The notes under the pieces are model-generated. The model had not been told where the DNA came from, searched no databases, and worked only from the letters and a program-made list of their open reading frames with translations. Shown in pieces: positions 11,051 to 60,535 of a stretch of DNA of 64,000 bases. The stretch comes from Beaufortia kweichowensis. Lineage: Eukaryota > Chordata > Actinopteri > Cypriniformes > Gastromyzontidae. Where the stretch lies: positions 20,501,795-20,565,794 of the forward strand of contig CM032795.1 of the NCBI GenBank assembly GCA_019155185.1, given 5' to 3'. The position numbers and the translations under genes are program-made. Each line of letters opens with the position of its first letter. Positions within the stretch are counted from its first letter, which is position 1.

Positions 11051-11739
11051 TTTCAGAGCAAAAGCAGCACACAAAAACAGAAACATTTGATGGCAAGGCC
11101 TGCGGTGCTCCACAACTGACATTCAATGACATCTGCTGTTATAAATACTGTCTGTTTACAAGAGTAGAAAAACTAGATAGAAATATCACTGTACAAAATC
11201 TACATTACTCCTCATTTTTGCACAATATTTTCATTCATCTTTTACAAAGAAAAATGCATAAGGAGGGTAAATGTGTCGAAATGAAAATGACTTTGGGAAT
11301 CTTTATGTATGACTGACCAAATGACATAAACATTCAAAAACAAAACTAAAACAGGTTTTTGTTATTATAAATATACTGTATTTTTTAAATGTTTTGATAT
11401 TTTAGATATTCATAATGACTGTCTGTGAACATTTAAATAATAAACGTATGTTGCAGTTAAACATTATCCTACTTTTCATAAACGTGAAATCAAAATAAAG
11501 AAAAATAAATTATATTTTGCATAAAGAAAGCATAACCTGTGTTAGGACCATTAGGATTTTTCACATCATCATATAATAATTTCATAATGCATTACTTTTG
11601 GAAATAAAACACACTTAATGTTTTGTTTCATTGGTTTGATTTTGGGGTACGTATGGGATGCTCATAAATCTCTTTGGAGTATGATGATATTTAAAGCATC
11701 TTAGAAATGAGCGCTGTGAGAGAGGACAGAATGTGTGAT

Positions 11740-11985
11740 ATGTGTATCAACCAGAGCATCAGAAGAGAAGACTGTTAATGAATTCTCATGATCAAAGTCT
11801 TGTTTGCTCTAATTATCCGGAATGTGAATTATTTGCTAATTATCAAAGAAGCAAATCATTCGCCTGCGTTGAAAATGACATAAAAACATGCCCCTGAGAA
11901 GGCGGCGTTGAAAAAAATGCATTAGTTAACGACTTGTAGAATTATGAAATTAGCCATTTTGGATGGAGGATAAACATTTTTTTAT
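11740..11985. promoter_or_regulatory. Candidate conserved non-coding element
   Basis: Repeat-free DNA with several homeodomain/POU-like cores: taatgaattctcatg, ctaattatcc, gctaattatc, gcattagttaac and gaaattagcc. It has no open frame. The composition resembles vertebrate developmental enhancers near regulatory neural genes. Conservation cannot be tested here. Confidence 0.3.
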
Positions 11986-12164
11986 GCAACAATGTGATTG
12001 ATCATTAAGTGCTTTGCATTTTTAATGAGTTGGTTCAGGTTATTGTTGACAACGTGCTTTCATTTACTGATACACAACTCAATCAAACAGCCTTCCTGCC
12101 ATCAAAATGCTAATGAAAAACACATACAAAGTAAGAGAGAGAATGGAGAAAAGGTAACACTTTA

Positions 12165-12355
12165 TCATACATGCATCATCATTTATTTACTTTCATGTCA
12201 TTTCAAACCTGTATGACTTCCTTTCTTCTGCAGAACACGAAAAGAAGATATTTTGAAGAATGTTGGTAATCAAACAACAATGACCTCCATTGACTTCTAT
12301 ATGAACACAAAACCACTGAGACATTTCTCAGAATATCTTTTTTTGTGTTGATTTA
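12165..12355. mobile_element. ANGEL-like MITE fragment
   Basis: Shares the family interior: tcatttcaaacctgtatgac, cttctgcagaacacgaaaag, aagatattttgaagaatg and tccattgacttctat. The TTAA-flanked ends have decayed. Confidence 0.7.
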
Positions 12356-13639
12356 CATTTGTAAAAAGGTTTGTATTGATATTTGAATGCACATTAACTA
12401 TTGATCTGTTCTGGTGATTATCTTGTGGATTTTTCCAATGTAAGTCTTTTTGGGGGTTTTGACCAGAACGCTAAACTTAGATATGACCAAAATAGTCATA
12501 ATGATGCTTGCCAAAGCTGTTTTTTTGTTGAAACCAAAAATGACTTATTTGAATGACAATAAGTCATTGTTGAAAGTTTATCAAAAACCATACATGTAAA
12601 CATACTTAAAAGCTCAGGCAATGAGAGAATTAGAGAATGAGAGAGAGAGAGAAAGAAAATGCCCACACAAATACACGTTTTCTCTCTGGAGAGTCACAGA
12701 CATACACACAATTAACCACACAGCACTTGTCTGTACTGTTCTTACCCCTTCTGTATGACTAATACAATCATTTATTATGCTGAAAGTTCAACTAGCAAAT
12801 GTCTGAGAAAAACAACATCTGTCCAATGGGCAGAAAATGTCAATCAGATCATTTCGCTGTCCTGAGTGCAGTTTTATAATTAAATCAGCTGTTGTGCGGT
12901 TGCATACCGCCACATCTGCGCAGACACTGAGTCATCTGACTGCAAAGATTGGTGTGCGCTTTGAGTTTCACTTTACATTAGAGGAGAAACAAAGAAGTCA
13001 TTTGGGTGTTGATGCAATGCATGGATGGAGAAAGAGAAATGAAATGGAAAATCACAGATATATTAATGTGAAGTGTGTAATTTAGTCACCAGATGAGAAG
13101 ATTTTTGTTGCATTCTCAAAGCAAACGTTTCAACAAAGCAACAGGATTATTATGCTTTTCATTGGGACCAAAATTACAAACTTCACTTTTAAAGTACTTC
13201 ATGAAGGTCTTTGAATGTTTGCGATGTAAACTGTGAATATTTTTGGTATAGAGACAGATACGTGGTTGGCCTAAACAAGATGCCTCCTCCTTACAGTATG
13301 TGAAAATCACTTCTAAAGAGCTGTCTACACTAAACTCTGTCCTTTGCCCCCAAAGCCAGTGTCAAGATTTCTTGTCATGTGACTGATGACTGAATCTTGA
13401 GCGAGTGATTGGTCGTTGTCCAAAAAGGGAGAGAATGAGAGATACAGTAGAAAGGCCTGGGGAAGAACAGGAAGCCATCGCTGTCACAGCCTATGAAAAG
13501 GAAAACAGATCATGTTGAAGCAGCATGAGGGATTGGGACTTCATCATTTACTTCTGATGTTTTAAACCTAGATAGGCAATATATAGAGTATCACACTGAT
13601 ACTGTTGAGATTTCTATGATGCTTCTCGTCTTGTCACAG

Positions 13640-14318
13640 CAGTGTTGTTGTGCTCAAGACCGGTCTCAAAACCATTTTTTGTCTTAGTCTCGAATGCATT
13701 GTCTTGTCTTGGTCTTAGAGGATTTAAGATTTTATTTTCAAGACTGTGGTGATATCACTGAATTGCCGGTCCATTGTCTCATTTACTTGTTAACATCCTT
13801 AATGTGATTGGATGTAAAACTTTCTGCTTTAAATGCAATCAGTAGCTGAATTCTAATTTGATTTGATTTCTTACTGTTGTTACAGGTCAGGTCCCACAAA
13901 CAGGGGATTGTGAACAAAATGCCAGCAAAATTCAAGATATGATTGCAGAAATTCTCATATAAGATCACATTTTCTATGTTATAACGTGATATAAATAAGC
14001 AATGTCACAAAAGCAAGAACACTGTTTTCTTTAATATGAGTAATATGAGTATCATATGAGTACACAAATGATAATAAAACATGTTGAATAAGGTTAATTT
14101 TAGTTCATGTGTGTATTTGTTTGTTCATAGAAACTTAAGGAAAATTCCTACACAGAAATTCACCTTAATGAATCAATGCAATGACTTGAATAAATATGAT
14201 TTTATTATAACTTTTTAGGGTTATGTTGGTCTTTCAGATAAATCTGAAAAAAGTCAAGATCAAGATCTCAAACCCTAAAGGCCTGGTCTTGGTTTAGTTG
14301 GTCTTGATTACATCACTA
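13640..14318. mobile_element. Non-autonomous DNA element with CAAGACC ends
   Basis: Left end cagtgttgttgtgctcaaga (13640 onward) is an imperfect inverted match to the right end gtcttgattacatcact (14302-14318). Both ends are followed inward by runs of gtcttg/caagac motifs. There is no coding capacity. The family is not named. Confidence 0.5.
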
Positions 14319-15419
14319 TACCACAGCATCACATAGCGACGGTCAGGTTTGCATTTCTGCGTTACATACTTACATTTAACATTTCTGTGGCCTTAGACCC
14401 CAAAGCACAATGAGGAAGACAAAATTCTGAGTCAGCGTTTCTATCAGTACCATCAACTTATTGTTAGTGGATCAGCGACCTGCTATAGGCGGTACAACAC
14501 AATCAGTCTTTTATCACTCAACTTTAAATCCAACCTTTCTCTCTCTCTGTCTGTGCTTTGTTGGCTGAAGTTCGTGACTAATCAGAGCGAGTTTAGCGAA
14601 GCGTGTAGGCGTCTTCTGCGAGGTTAGAGAAACCTGTGCTCTTCTGCGCATACGACTTTTAAACTAGACATCTGAAGCATGAAATTGGTCAGAAAGTCCT
14701 CCCACGTTGAGCAGGCTTATATTGATACAGTACCTGTGACCGGTCACCCTTTAGATTGAGCAGAAAATGCTCATTTTCAGTACAAACTTCAAGAGCTTCA
14801 AGTTATAAATCCACTTCAAACCCTCACGTATGCAAGTGTGGAGAAACAAGGTTTGGATCTTTCGTTTACCTTCAGGACTGGTTTTGGCTTCCCAGTTCAT
14901 TCAGAAACGGGCAGATTCATTACGGATGAGAGAAAATCAGAGAAAAACAGAGAATGAAGGGTTCGAAACACTTTAACAAACGATCAAATTCAAAACATGA
15001 GACAAAAAAGTTTAATTATTTTTAAAATTGTTGTCATACAATATGCATCTATTTAAAATAAAAGCGCTGTTCCAAACATTAAAAAAAACAAGCAAAGATT
15101 AATTTTAACCCAACAATTGTTTTTGAGTGCATACATTAAAATTATAATCTCTTTCTCTTTTTCAAATATACAATTTGCCTTTTTAACCATTTTAGGTTTA
15201 TTTTTTAAGTTTGTTGCAATGCATTCTGGGATTTCCATTAACACAAGGATGTATGCGATGTCTTTAAATGTGGTCAGAGATCGAGGAGTTATATTGTTTA
15301 AAAATTCTGCTATAGCTCACATGGTTTTGGTAAAAGTTATACTTTACATCTTAAATAAAATATAGACTTATAGTATAGCATAGTATATGAGATCCCTGCT
15401 TTCTTCCTTCATTCATTTA

Positions 15420-15455
15420 TAATGCGCTCTCTCTCATTCTCTCTCTCTCTCTTTG
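15420..15455. repeat. Short (CT)n run
   Basis: Interrupted ctctct tract of about 35 bp. It lies downstream of the ksr2 stop codon, with pyrimidines on the plus strand. Confidence 0.8.
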
Positions 15456-15539
15456 TTTTTACTTAGTGATGATTCAATTAAGTTTCCTCCACTAATAATC
15501 TTTGAGTTTTATTGTCTTTTATAACAGTACTCCATTTCC

Positions 15540-15750
15540 CTTTCCTGGCACATCAACACTAATACTCGTATGACTCTGCAGGAAATTAATTGAGTTTATC
15601 CGCTTGTAATTAGAGAATCTTAATAGCACTACATGAGTCTTGATGAAGGTGTCCCACACCAGCTCTTTCTCTGTGTAGATCCCCGTCCTGCCAGTCTAAC
15701 CAATCTGTAAGCAATGAGAAAGCGATGGAGAAGTGGTCCGTTTTATTAGA
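15540..15750. promoter_or_regulatory. Candidate conserved non-coding element
   Basis: Repeat-free sequence with homeodomain-like words (aaattaattgag, cttgtaattagag) and a balanced composition unlike its surroundings. No reading frame or splice sites were seen. This is a guess from composition only. Confidence 0.25.
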
Positions 15751-16426
15751 AAACTAAAGAAATGCTTTCTGCTTTTCTATGTGTCTGGGTTTGCTGATAT
15801 GTAATATACTGTATAATATAACATCTTACTTTAATAGTAGCTTTTAAATTCTGACATTAATATATTTTCTTGACAAAAATTCAATTTCTACAGACTTGAT
15901 CTTTGACATTTGCAATCATTGACATACATTTGTAAATAAACTCGTGTTTATCAAGCATTGAAACTGAGTTAGAAATGTAAATGTTTTTGTGTTTTTTATT
16001 CACCACTTACTTTACTGTTACATTTATTTGTTAATATTTACTGTTTACCATGCCTATATGTGTAAATAAACACGGTAAACGTATGCAAACAGATCTCTGC
16101 ACTTACCAGCTTGATGAACAGACTGAAGAACTGTGTGTAGAAAATGACTCAAAAATCAACTTCTTTCAGTTAAATGTTTTGCATGGTTTTAATATTAATA
16201 TATTATGTATCAAACACTGTAGTATTATACTTTGACTGTAGTTTCTGCGCGAGTTCAGACAGATGGGATACACAATGTGTATGTTTCATATTTTACAGTT
16301 CTGTAGATTTACAATAACATTGTCTTTAATGTGCAAATGATTATCTTATATAATAAACATTCATTGAAAAATGCCTGTTGAGCGTGATCATGCCTGTTTA
16401 TTTCTAATCTGTTTTTTATAACTAGG

Positions 16427-17105
16427 CTAAAAAAAGTCATCAGTTTAAAGTTGAGACGTGCCAAGAACGTGATACAGAACACATTATCTGACAGTATCCA
16501 TTACCAGCTGTCAGGATGTGTCCCCTTAAACCTACATGCTTAAGGAGACTAATGACAACCAAATTTCTAAGTCTGTTGTTGCTTTATTCACAGGTTTATT
16601 TTCTTTCTATTATGGCTGACAAAGAGCGTTTTTAAAAAGTCATCAGTTCAAATTTAGATAACTGAGAATTCAGAACCTGTGTGGCTAAAAAGAGCAGAGC
16701 TATGCTACAGAATTATAGAATACAAGGGAACCCCATCTGACAATGACATTTTTAGCTGCCCTGATGATTTCACCCTGATATAATAGTGCCAAATTTAGAT
16801 ATTGCTGACTGAAAATCTCATAACCTGCCTGAATTTGGCTAAAAAGTCATCAGTTTAAAGTTGAGACGTGTAGGAACGTGCTATATTACAGAACACGGGG
16901 GGAACGCTATCTGACAGTATCTGACAGTACCAGCTGTCAGGATGTGTCCCTCTGTAAAACCTGTGCTTAGGAGACTAATAAAAAAACCTGACAACCAAAG
17001 TAGAATAGTTAGTGGAACCTCATCTGACACACAAGGGAACCTTATATGACAATGACATTTTTAGCTGCTCTGATTCAGAGACTTCTGGCTAATAAGCTCA
17101 GAACC
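16427..17105. repeat. Imperfect tandem duplication, about 410-bp unit
   Basis: The block starting ggctaaaaaaagtcatcag (16425) recurs as ggctaaaaagtcatcag (16838). Both continue through tttaaagttgagacgtg, then ccagctgtcaggatgtgtcc and a shared agggaacc...tgacaatgacatttttagct segment. Copies differ by substitutions and small indels, so the event is old. No coding content. Confidence 0.8.
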
Positions 17106-17388
17106 TGAACAGTACAGATCCTTTGGTCATTTTAGTGATTTTAACCACTTTTAGTAGCTTTTTTAAGCATTTTATTTTACTTTAAGGTAAATATTTTAGC
17201 CAAAGATTTTATTATTCACAATTTAACTATAATAATTACAATTATTAGAATTGCAATTCTACATTTAAACCATTTATACTAAAGTTTAAAGATTTGACAC
17301 GAGGGTTTTGTCAACACAAAACATGAATCATGACAAGTAGTAAAAAAAAATCGACTAACAAAAAACAAACATGTAAAATCAACACCTT

Positions 17389-17394
17389 TTTATT
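17389..17394 (-). terminator. ksr2: Possible proximal ksr2 poly(A) signal
   Basis: AATAAA on the minus strand, read within gacaataaaaaggtgttg. It lies 1.94 kb after the ksr2 stop codon, at the lower edge of a stretch that is free of recognisable transposons. A 3' end here is plausible but not proven. Confidence 0.35.
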
Positions 17395-19332
17395 GTCATA
17401 TATCTTCATAAAGGATGAACGTAAAGAAAGCTTGGGATGAGAAATACCAGTCGCTAAGCCATGAGCCGTAAGGCATCAGTAAATACAAGCTTTTATATAC
17501 TTACAACAAATACATACAAAAACTCAATCATGAAGGCGTTAAATAAACCCGCACACAATATCAGAAAAAAAGCAAACCAGAGCGATGGAAATGGGTTAAA
17601 TAATAATCCATGACCACCAAATAAACACATAGATGGATAGTAAAAAAATAAAATACACACACACAGAGAGAAAACACAATTCATACATTCATAATGACGC
17701 AGAAATACAGTAGATGGCAATGAGGTCGGATTTAACGATTGAAATATTCATTACAGCAACAGATTATTAAGCAAAGTCTACAGCCTGTTAAATAGGCCTG
17801 ATATGGATCTGCTTATCATGAACAAAATCCCATCTTGTCCTTTCATTACTCACATTCCCAATCATTTCCAGTGTGAAGACACTGTCCAGACGCTTCCTCA
17901 CCGCCTTTTTTCAAAACATTATAAACACATTTATATATTTATACTTTTAAAAGTGTGCCTTCAATATTATTTTATTACTTTCTTACATCATCACATATGC
18001 TGTCATAGTTTACTGCGTGGTCCTGTCATGGGGTCTTAACGTTAACAGATCCCCTTAAAATGTTCTCATGCATGTTAAAACGGTCGACCGTAGAAATATA
18101 AACGCCCACCGAACAACATCCTAAAATAAATAACAGCAGCAGTTTGGGACACGGGCACTGTTTATGACCATGGCTTTACACGTCTTTACAGATTGTCTGT
18201 ACCCGGAGCGCTTGGCGGAGAGAATGAAAAAAGCAATTTAGCGTATTTTGTTAAGCCATACCGAACTAGCGACACCGAACCTTCAACCGTTCTGTGTTAC
18301 AACATGGACACTCCATAACTTGCAACATGCAACAGTCATAATAATGAGATGTGATTTATAATCATTTACAAATGTCTGTGCGAAGAAAAGTGCACTATTA
18401 TGATATATTTTCTACGATACAAGAATGTGTAGCCTAGTACAAACAACGCAAAGCTTTAATAAATTATGCTAAAACATTCTTAAGTATGCACTGATAAGTA
18501 AAAGGTTTGTAAGTGTGATAGATACGGTCGGCTATCTATCCCTTTCATAGTAGGCTCAGGAATAGCATTTTACCCCAGGTTTTGTCACAGTTAGGCATGA
18601 TACAATTCAAGTGTCGATATTATACATACGTGCCGCTGCGACACGTTTAATTACGGCGCCGAACGTAAATGTAGGCAATGCACAAATGAAAGACAGCAGT
18701 GCGCACTACTTTATCTACAACGCAACAAGAAGGGAAAGAAATTCTTCACATTCTAGAATATATACCTCCCTTCGATACGGTAAAGCTTTGTGGTGAGCAA
18801 AAAAATACCAACGACAAAATATGGCAAAATGTAATTCAATGAAACACTGAACGAATAAAAATAAATACAAATCAAAAATACATTTGTCAAAGCACAAAAT
18901 AAATACATTCATCCAATGACTGAATCTAAAAAAAAACAATACAGACAAAAACTTGCTTACAATAAAACTAGTTTCAATAGTTTATAAAAATGCATTTGAC
19001 GAAAGAAAGCAACATTCACCAAAAGTGGACTAATTCATTCAAAGATAACAATGAGAAATAATCACAAGCAGTTGATAAATGCAAACAGATTGAGCCAAAA
19101 AAAAGAAAGAAAACATCCCTTTCATGATCAGATGTGCTCTGAGATGATCACTGCGCTTAAGAAACGTCGCAAAATACAGCAGAATACATGCACAATCCAG
19201 TAGCAACCCACGTTGGGATTTCTTTGCCACGTTGACGGACTAGAGTCTTTGTTTGAAATGTTCACGTTATCTCACGATTGCGCTTGTTCTTTTTAGTTTG
19301 TTTGTTTTAGAAACGGGCGGTTTGACTTGAGC
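17395..19332 (-). other. ksr2: Putative ksr2 3' untranslated region
   Basis: About 1.9 kb directly after the TGA at 19335..19333. No splice donor is needed, no recognised transposon interrupts it, and CpG dinucleotides are unusually well kept (for example ggtcgaccgtag near 18083, cccggagcgcttggcgg near 18200, ctgcgacacg near 18638). These properties fit a transcribed, constrained 3' UTR. The small ORFs here are unsupported. Confidence 0.45.
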
Positions 19333-55810
<36,478 letters not shown>

Positions 55811-55829
55811 CTGTGGACAGAAACAAGAA

Positions 55830-56790
55830 GAAAATAAAGAGAGGAGTAAAAACGAAAAGTGACAAGATAAGAAGAGAAAAGAGACGAGAAGAGGAGAGAC
55901 AAAATGAGACAACATGACACGAGACAAGAAGAGACAAGAAGAGACTAAACAAGACAAGAAGAGACAAAAAGAAAAAGAGGATAAAGAGGAGAAGAGATGC
56001 AAGACAAAATGCAAACATGCAGAGAGCAGAGACAAAAAAGAAAACAAAAAAAAGAAATGAGACAAGAAGAGGAGAGGAGACAAGATGACACGAGACAAGA
56101 AGAAAAGAGACGAGAAGAGACAAGAAGAGACTAAACAAAACAAGATGAGAAGAGACAAAAAGAAAAAGAGGATAAAGAGGAGAAGAGATGTGAGAAAAAA
56201 TGCAGACATGCAGAAACAAAAAGAAATGAGACAAGAAGACGAGACAAGACAAGAAGAGACAAGAGAAAAATGCAGACAGCAGAGACAAAAAAAAGATATT
56301 AGACAAGAAAAGGAGAGGAGACAAGACGACACGAGACGAGAAGAGACGAGAAGAGACGAAACAAGATGAGATGAGACAAAAAGAAAAAGAGGATGAAGAG
56401 GAGAAGAGACAAGAAGAGACAAAACAAAACAAAATAAGAAGAGGCAAAAAGAAAAGAGGAGAAAGAGGAGAAAAATGAGAGACATGAAGAGAGATGAGAT
56501 GTGAGGAGAGGAGAAAAGAGGAGAAGAGAGAGGACAGAAGATGAGAGAAATAATGATGAGCGAAGAGACAAAAAGAAAAACGAAAAAGAGTAGAGAGTAG
56601 AGAGGTGAGAAGAGGAGAAAAACAGAGAGAAGAAACACAACAAAGAGAGATGAGAAGAGAAAAAGACAAAAGGGACAAGACACGATGAGAAAAGAAAAGA
56701 AGAAAAATGAAAAGAATGAGACATAATGATGAGAGATGAAACTAGCAGACAACTAGAAAGAGAACAAGAGACGAGATGAGAAAAGAGTCA
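55830..56790. repeat. Nearly 1-kb homopurine tract (GAGACAAGAAGAGA-like)
   Basis: Almost purely A/G plus scattered c on the plus strand, made of imperfect agacaagaagagac and gaaaaagaggat units. On the ksr2 sense strand it is a giant polypyrimidine run ending about 20 bp before exon w1. The 390-467-codon Ser/Phe/Leu-rich frames reading from it into w1 are artefacts. Confidence 0.93.
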
Positions 56791-57000
56791 AGTACCAAGT
56801 ACCAGATGAAGGATGTCAACAGTGAAGAGACTCAGACGGCATCTATCATGGCAAACAGACAGAGAGAGAGATGAGAGGAGATTATGTGATTGAGTCTGAA
56901 ATGTTTCAATGTAAATGATCACTAAAGCAGACTGATAACATACAACAGTGATGAAAACAGACAGACTGTCAAAAAGAAAAAAGGACACATGGTGTCTTAC

Positions 57001-57036
57001 CTCCATTACTGTGTAATTTATCATCCTCCAGTTGTT
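57001..57036 (-). CDS. ksr2: Candidate ksr2 cassette exon (36 nt)
   Basis: Minus strand: tatgtttccttttttaag|AACAACTGG ... AATGGAG|GTAAGA, a good pyrimidine tract and a consensus donor. Read in the phase needed by w1 (two bases, eleven codons, one base) it is open and gives QLEDDKLHSNG followed by a Gly shared with w1. It enters and leaves in phase 1 and would add twelve residues. There is no mammalian counterpart that I recall. Usage unproven. Confidence 0.5.
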
Positions 57037-57186
57037 CTTAAAAAAGGAAACATAGTTTTTGTTACTACATATTCATTTAGTACATTTACCTCATCATTTA
57101 AAAGTTTGCAATATCCAATCTCTGTATTTATCTATATTACATTGCCATAATATTTCATACATTTCTCCCGTGTCGACCTACTGTCC

Positions 57187-57236
57187 TCACAGTCGATCAA
57201 ACAGAAACTAAAAGATCAAACAGAAACTAAGAGATA
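57187..57236. repeat. Small direct repeat
   Basis: gatcaaacagaaactaaaa followed at once by gatcaaacagaaactaaga; two copies of about 19 bp. Confidence 0.85.
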
Positions 57237-58176
57237 AAAAACGCAAATGGACTTTTTCATTATCTCTATCTGAAGCTGTAATTTCTGTGCTAACCTTCTT
57301 TATAATGGAATCACTCACACCTATAATCTAGAAGAAACAGAGATGTGAAAATGAAAAACGTTATGAAACGACATGAACTTTATCTATTAGTGATCCACCT
57401 TTTGTTCCACAGGAGGAGTAAACTTCACAAAACTCCATCATGTTCCCTAATTTATATTCTCTCTTTCTCAATCACATGGTTTTCTGCATTGCTGCTGGTA
57501 AATTCAGCATTACGAAAGATAGTTACCAGCAACTTCATATTAGTATTTGTAGACTTCTTTAAAGCTTTGCTGGAAAGTCATTATGTCATTAAGCTGTAGA
57601 AAATGTCTTTTACTCTGCAGATCAGGTAGGCTGTTGTCATTTGATTGATGTCGTCCTTATTTAGACCAGATGAAAGACAAGAAAATGAATAAAACCCACA
57701 CAGTAAAATGTGTTTTTGAACAATTCTTTTTCAACTAGTCAGACAGTTTAATGGTAAACTGAGTTTGATGAAGTTTTTGATTACTAAACCATATTGTAAT
57801 CAGATTGAATATCTGTTTACTAAGTGTATTTTACCTTATAATGATAAATAAAATCACATTATAGATATAATGACACAATGTTAAAACAGTTCATTATTGA
57901 AAACAAACATTTTATACAGAGCCAATCTTAAGTTAAATGTTTATCCTGGCAAAATATACATTCTGTTATAAATGTAATACATTAAAAAAAGATGAAGAAA
58001 TGAATGAAGAATGAAGAAATGATGTAAGAAATGAAAAAAATAAGAGATAAGGAAATCAATAGGTTGAACAAATGACCATCATCATGTCTCAACATGCACG
58101 AACTGCAAAACCTGTTACAAACTAAACTTTCTACACCATTTGAACCATTCAAAACAATGAAAATCTTTACAGCTTT

Positions 58177-58316
58177 CAGTGGTTAAAGAATGGTGTTAGC
58201 AATATCAATACCAATATCATGGGTTTGATCCCAGGGATTGCACATACACATTTTTGCACATGTTATACAGACAGGCGTCTGTATAAAAGCGTCTGCCAAA
58301 TGCATAAATGTAAATG
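58177..58316 (+). mobile_element. V-SINE-like retroposon
   Basis: tRNA-like head (cagtggttaaagaatggtg; box B-like gggtttgatcccaggg) and tail gtataaaagcgtctgccaaa, then tgcataaatgtaaatg. About 140 bp, with both ends present. Confidence 0.75.
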
Positions 58317-58725
58317 TTTTTATACACATTTGATCCTAAAAGACTGCTTGTTGATTTACTCACAATCCAAAACCTCTAAATGAACAAACAACATGTCTTC
58401 TTCCTCCTGTGGTTTGTACCTGGACTATAAAGCTATGGGCACAATTGAGGCCGAGAGCTTTTTAATCCCCTCCACACACACACACTCTTTGATAAGGATG
58501 GTTAGATAAGTGTTTGGACCACTGGAGGACACTTCTCCTGGTTCTCACAGGGCTTATGAGATGCTTAAATGAGCTTTTTAATTATAGCCAAAACAACAAA
58601 CAAGTTACTTAAAGTTTAAGAGTTTCAAACACGGACGCTGTGTGACCGGCTTGACTCGAGATGTACAAATGTCCAGGATGTCAAGTTGCTTTCCAGTTGA
58701 TAAAAAGTTTGCATAGTGCCAGATA

Positions 58726-59015
<290 letters not shown>

Positions 59016-60319
59016 GAGTTTCAGAAAGTTGTGTGTGTTTTCCCAAACATCTTCATCTCACTGTGATCTTGTCTATCATCAATTTTCGACCCCATGATTC
59101 ACCTGTCTCACTTCAGAAAGGTGAGAATGAATCTGTCTGTTGTGGCTTTGCTACAGCTGTAAATAATTCCTCAGTGTTTCTCCTCTTGAAACGCTAGATC
59201 TTATTCAAACACTAACAGCGGATGTCATTGATTTTTCATTCTCACCTGAAGTGTCGCACACTCTTGTGCAAGTGTTACAAATATTCCACCACCTTCCTTT
59301 TGAGTTGCATATAAACCTCCCACACGCACAATAAAGAATCACCACTTGGCGTTCTCAAATAAACAAGAGGGTAGAAATCACAATATATCAACTATTTACG
59401 AGACCACAGTTTTGCGATAAAAGTTTGTGTTAAATAAAACTAGATCCCACCAGAGGTCTCTGCTTCAGATGTTTTTTCATTCATAGCCGGGATGGGTTTT
59501 GCACCAAACTATATAATACTAAGGTTAAGGGATTGTTCAATGTCTAAGCAACACTAATAATGATGCTTCACAAACACCTTTAATGATATAATGTCCAAGC
59601 TAGAGAACAACAATAAGAGGGAAAGACGGTCGATAATGATCCAGCAAATAAGAACATGTAAACACGACGTTTCTCAAACGATGCATTTGCAGTCACAGCT
59701 ATTGCCTGGCAACAGTGTCTTACACAAAGAGTGTTTCTAGTACATAATACTGTCATTATTATCAGAAAACAACTCAACACAGGTGTCAAGAAGAATCGCA
59801 CACCCCCGGCTTTGCCTTTACGTTACAACACTAATAATTTCCTAATGAGGTTATGCTCCAGTAATACAGCAATCCGTCTTTATGACACACACGACTACAA
59901 GACGGTGATAATTATACTGGATGAGCTTCAATGAGACCATGAACAAAGTCTCTGTCAGCCTTTATATCAAACGTCTGTCAATATTTATTCAAAGTGATAT
60001 TACATTTTACTTTCTTTAAAGGTTGCTAAAAAATCATATCTGGAAGCTAAAATGTCAAATTTTAAGTAAATTGTTTTAACAGTTTGAACATGTTTGTTCA
60101 TCTTTTGGCAAGTATTAGTACATGAATAATGGCTTATTTGTGAAGCTGATGCTTTTGTTGGCACTTGAATACAATCATTCCCATTAAACACTAATAAAGA
60201 AGATTAGCAGCATTCAAAACAAGAAAGCCTGCAGGAGAGGATTGTGGGTAAAATAAGGTCAGTATGACTTGACACAAATCCAAAACATTTGAGCTTTAAC
60301 CCATATTCATCTTTAAGGA

Positions 60320-60535
60320 CTATACTTTATCACTTCATATTAGTTTACATGAACAACAGCATCTTTGTTAATGTCAATACATTTGTTCTTTGTTGATTCA
60401 TGCATTACCTGAATAAACAGATGCATTTGATTATAAATATGTATAGCAGATGTTAAAAATCACATACACTAACATGAATAAATGCTGTATTGTTTACTGT
60501 TAGTTCAAATGCAACCGTATTGTAAAGTGTAACCA
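60320..60535. mobile_element. ACACTTTACAGTAAGG-family element
   Basis: Ends gtattgtaaagtgtaacc, with catgaacaacagcatctttg and gttaatgtcaatacatttg inside; third copy of the family at 48704 and 53250. Confidence 0.55.
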
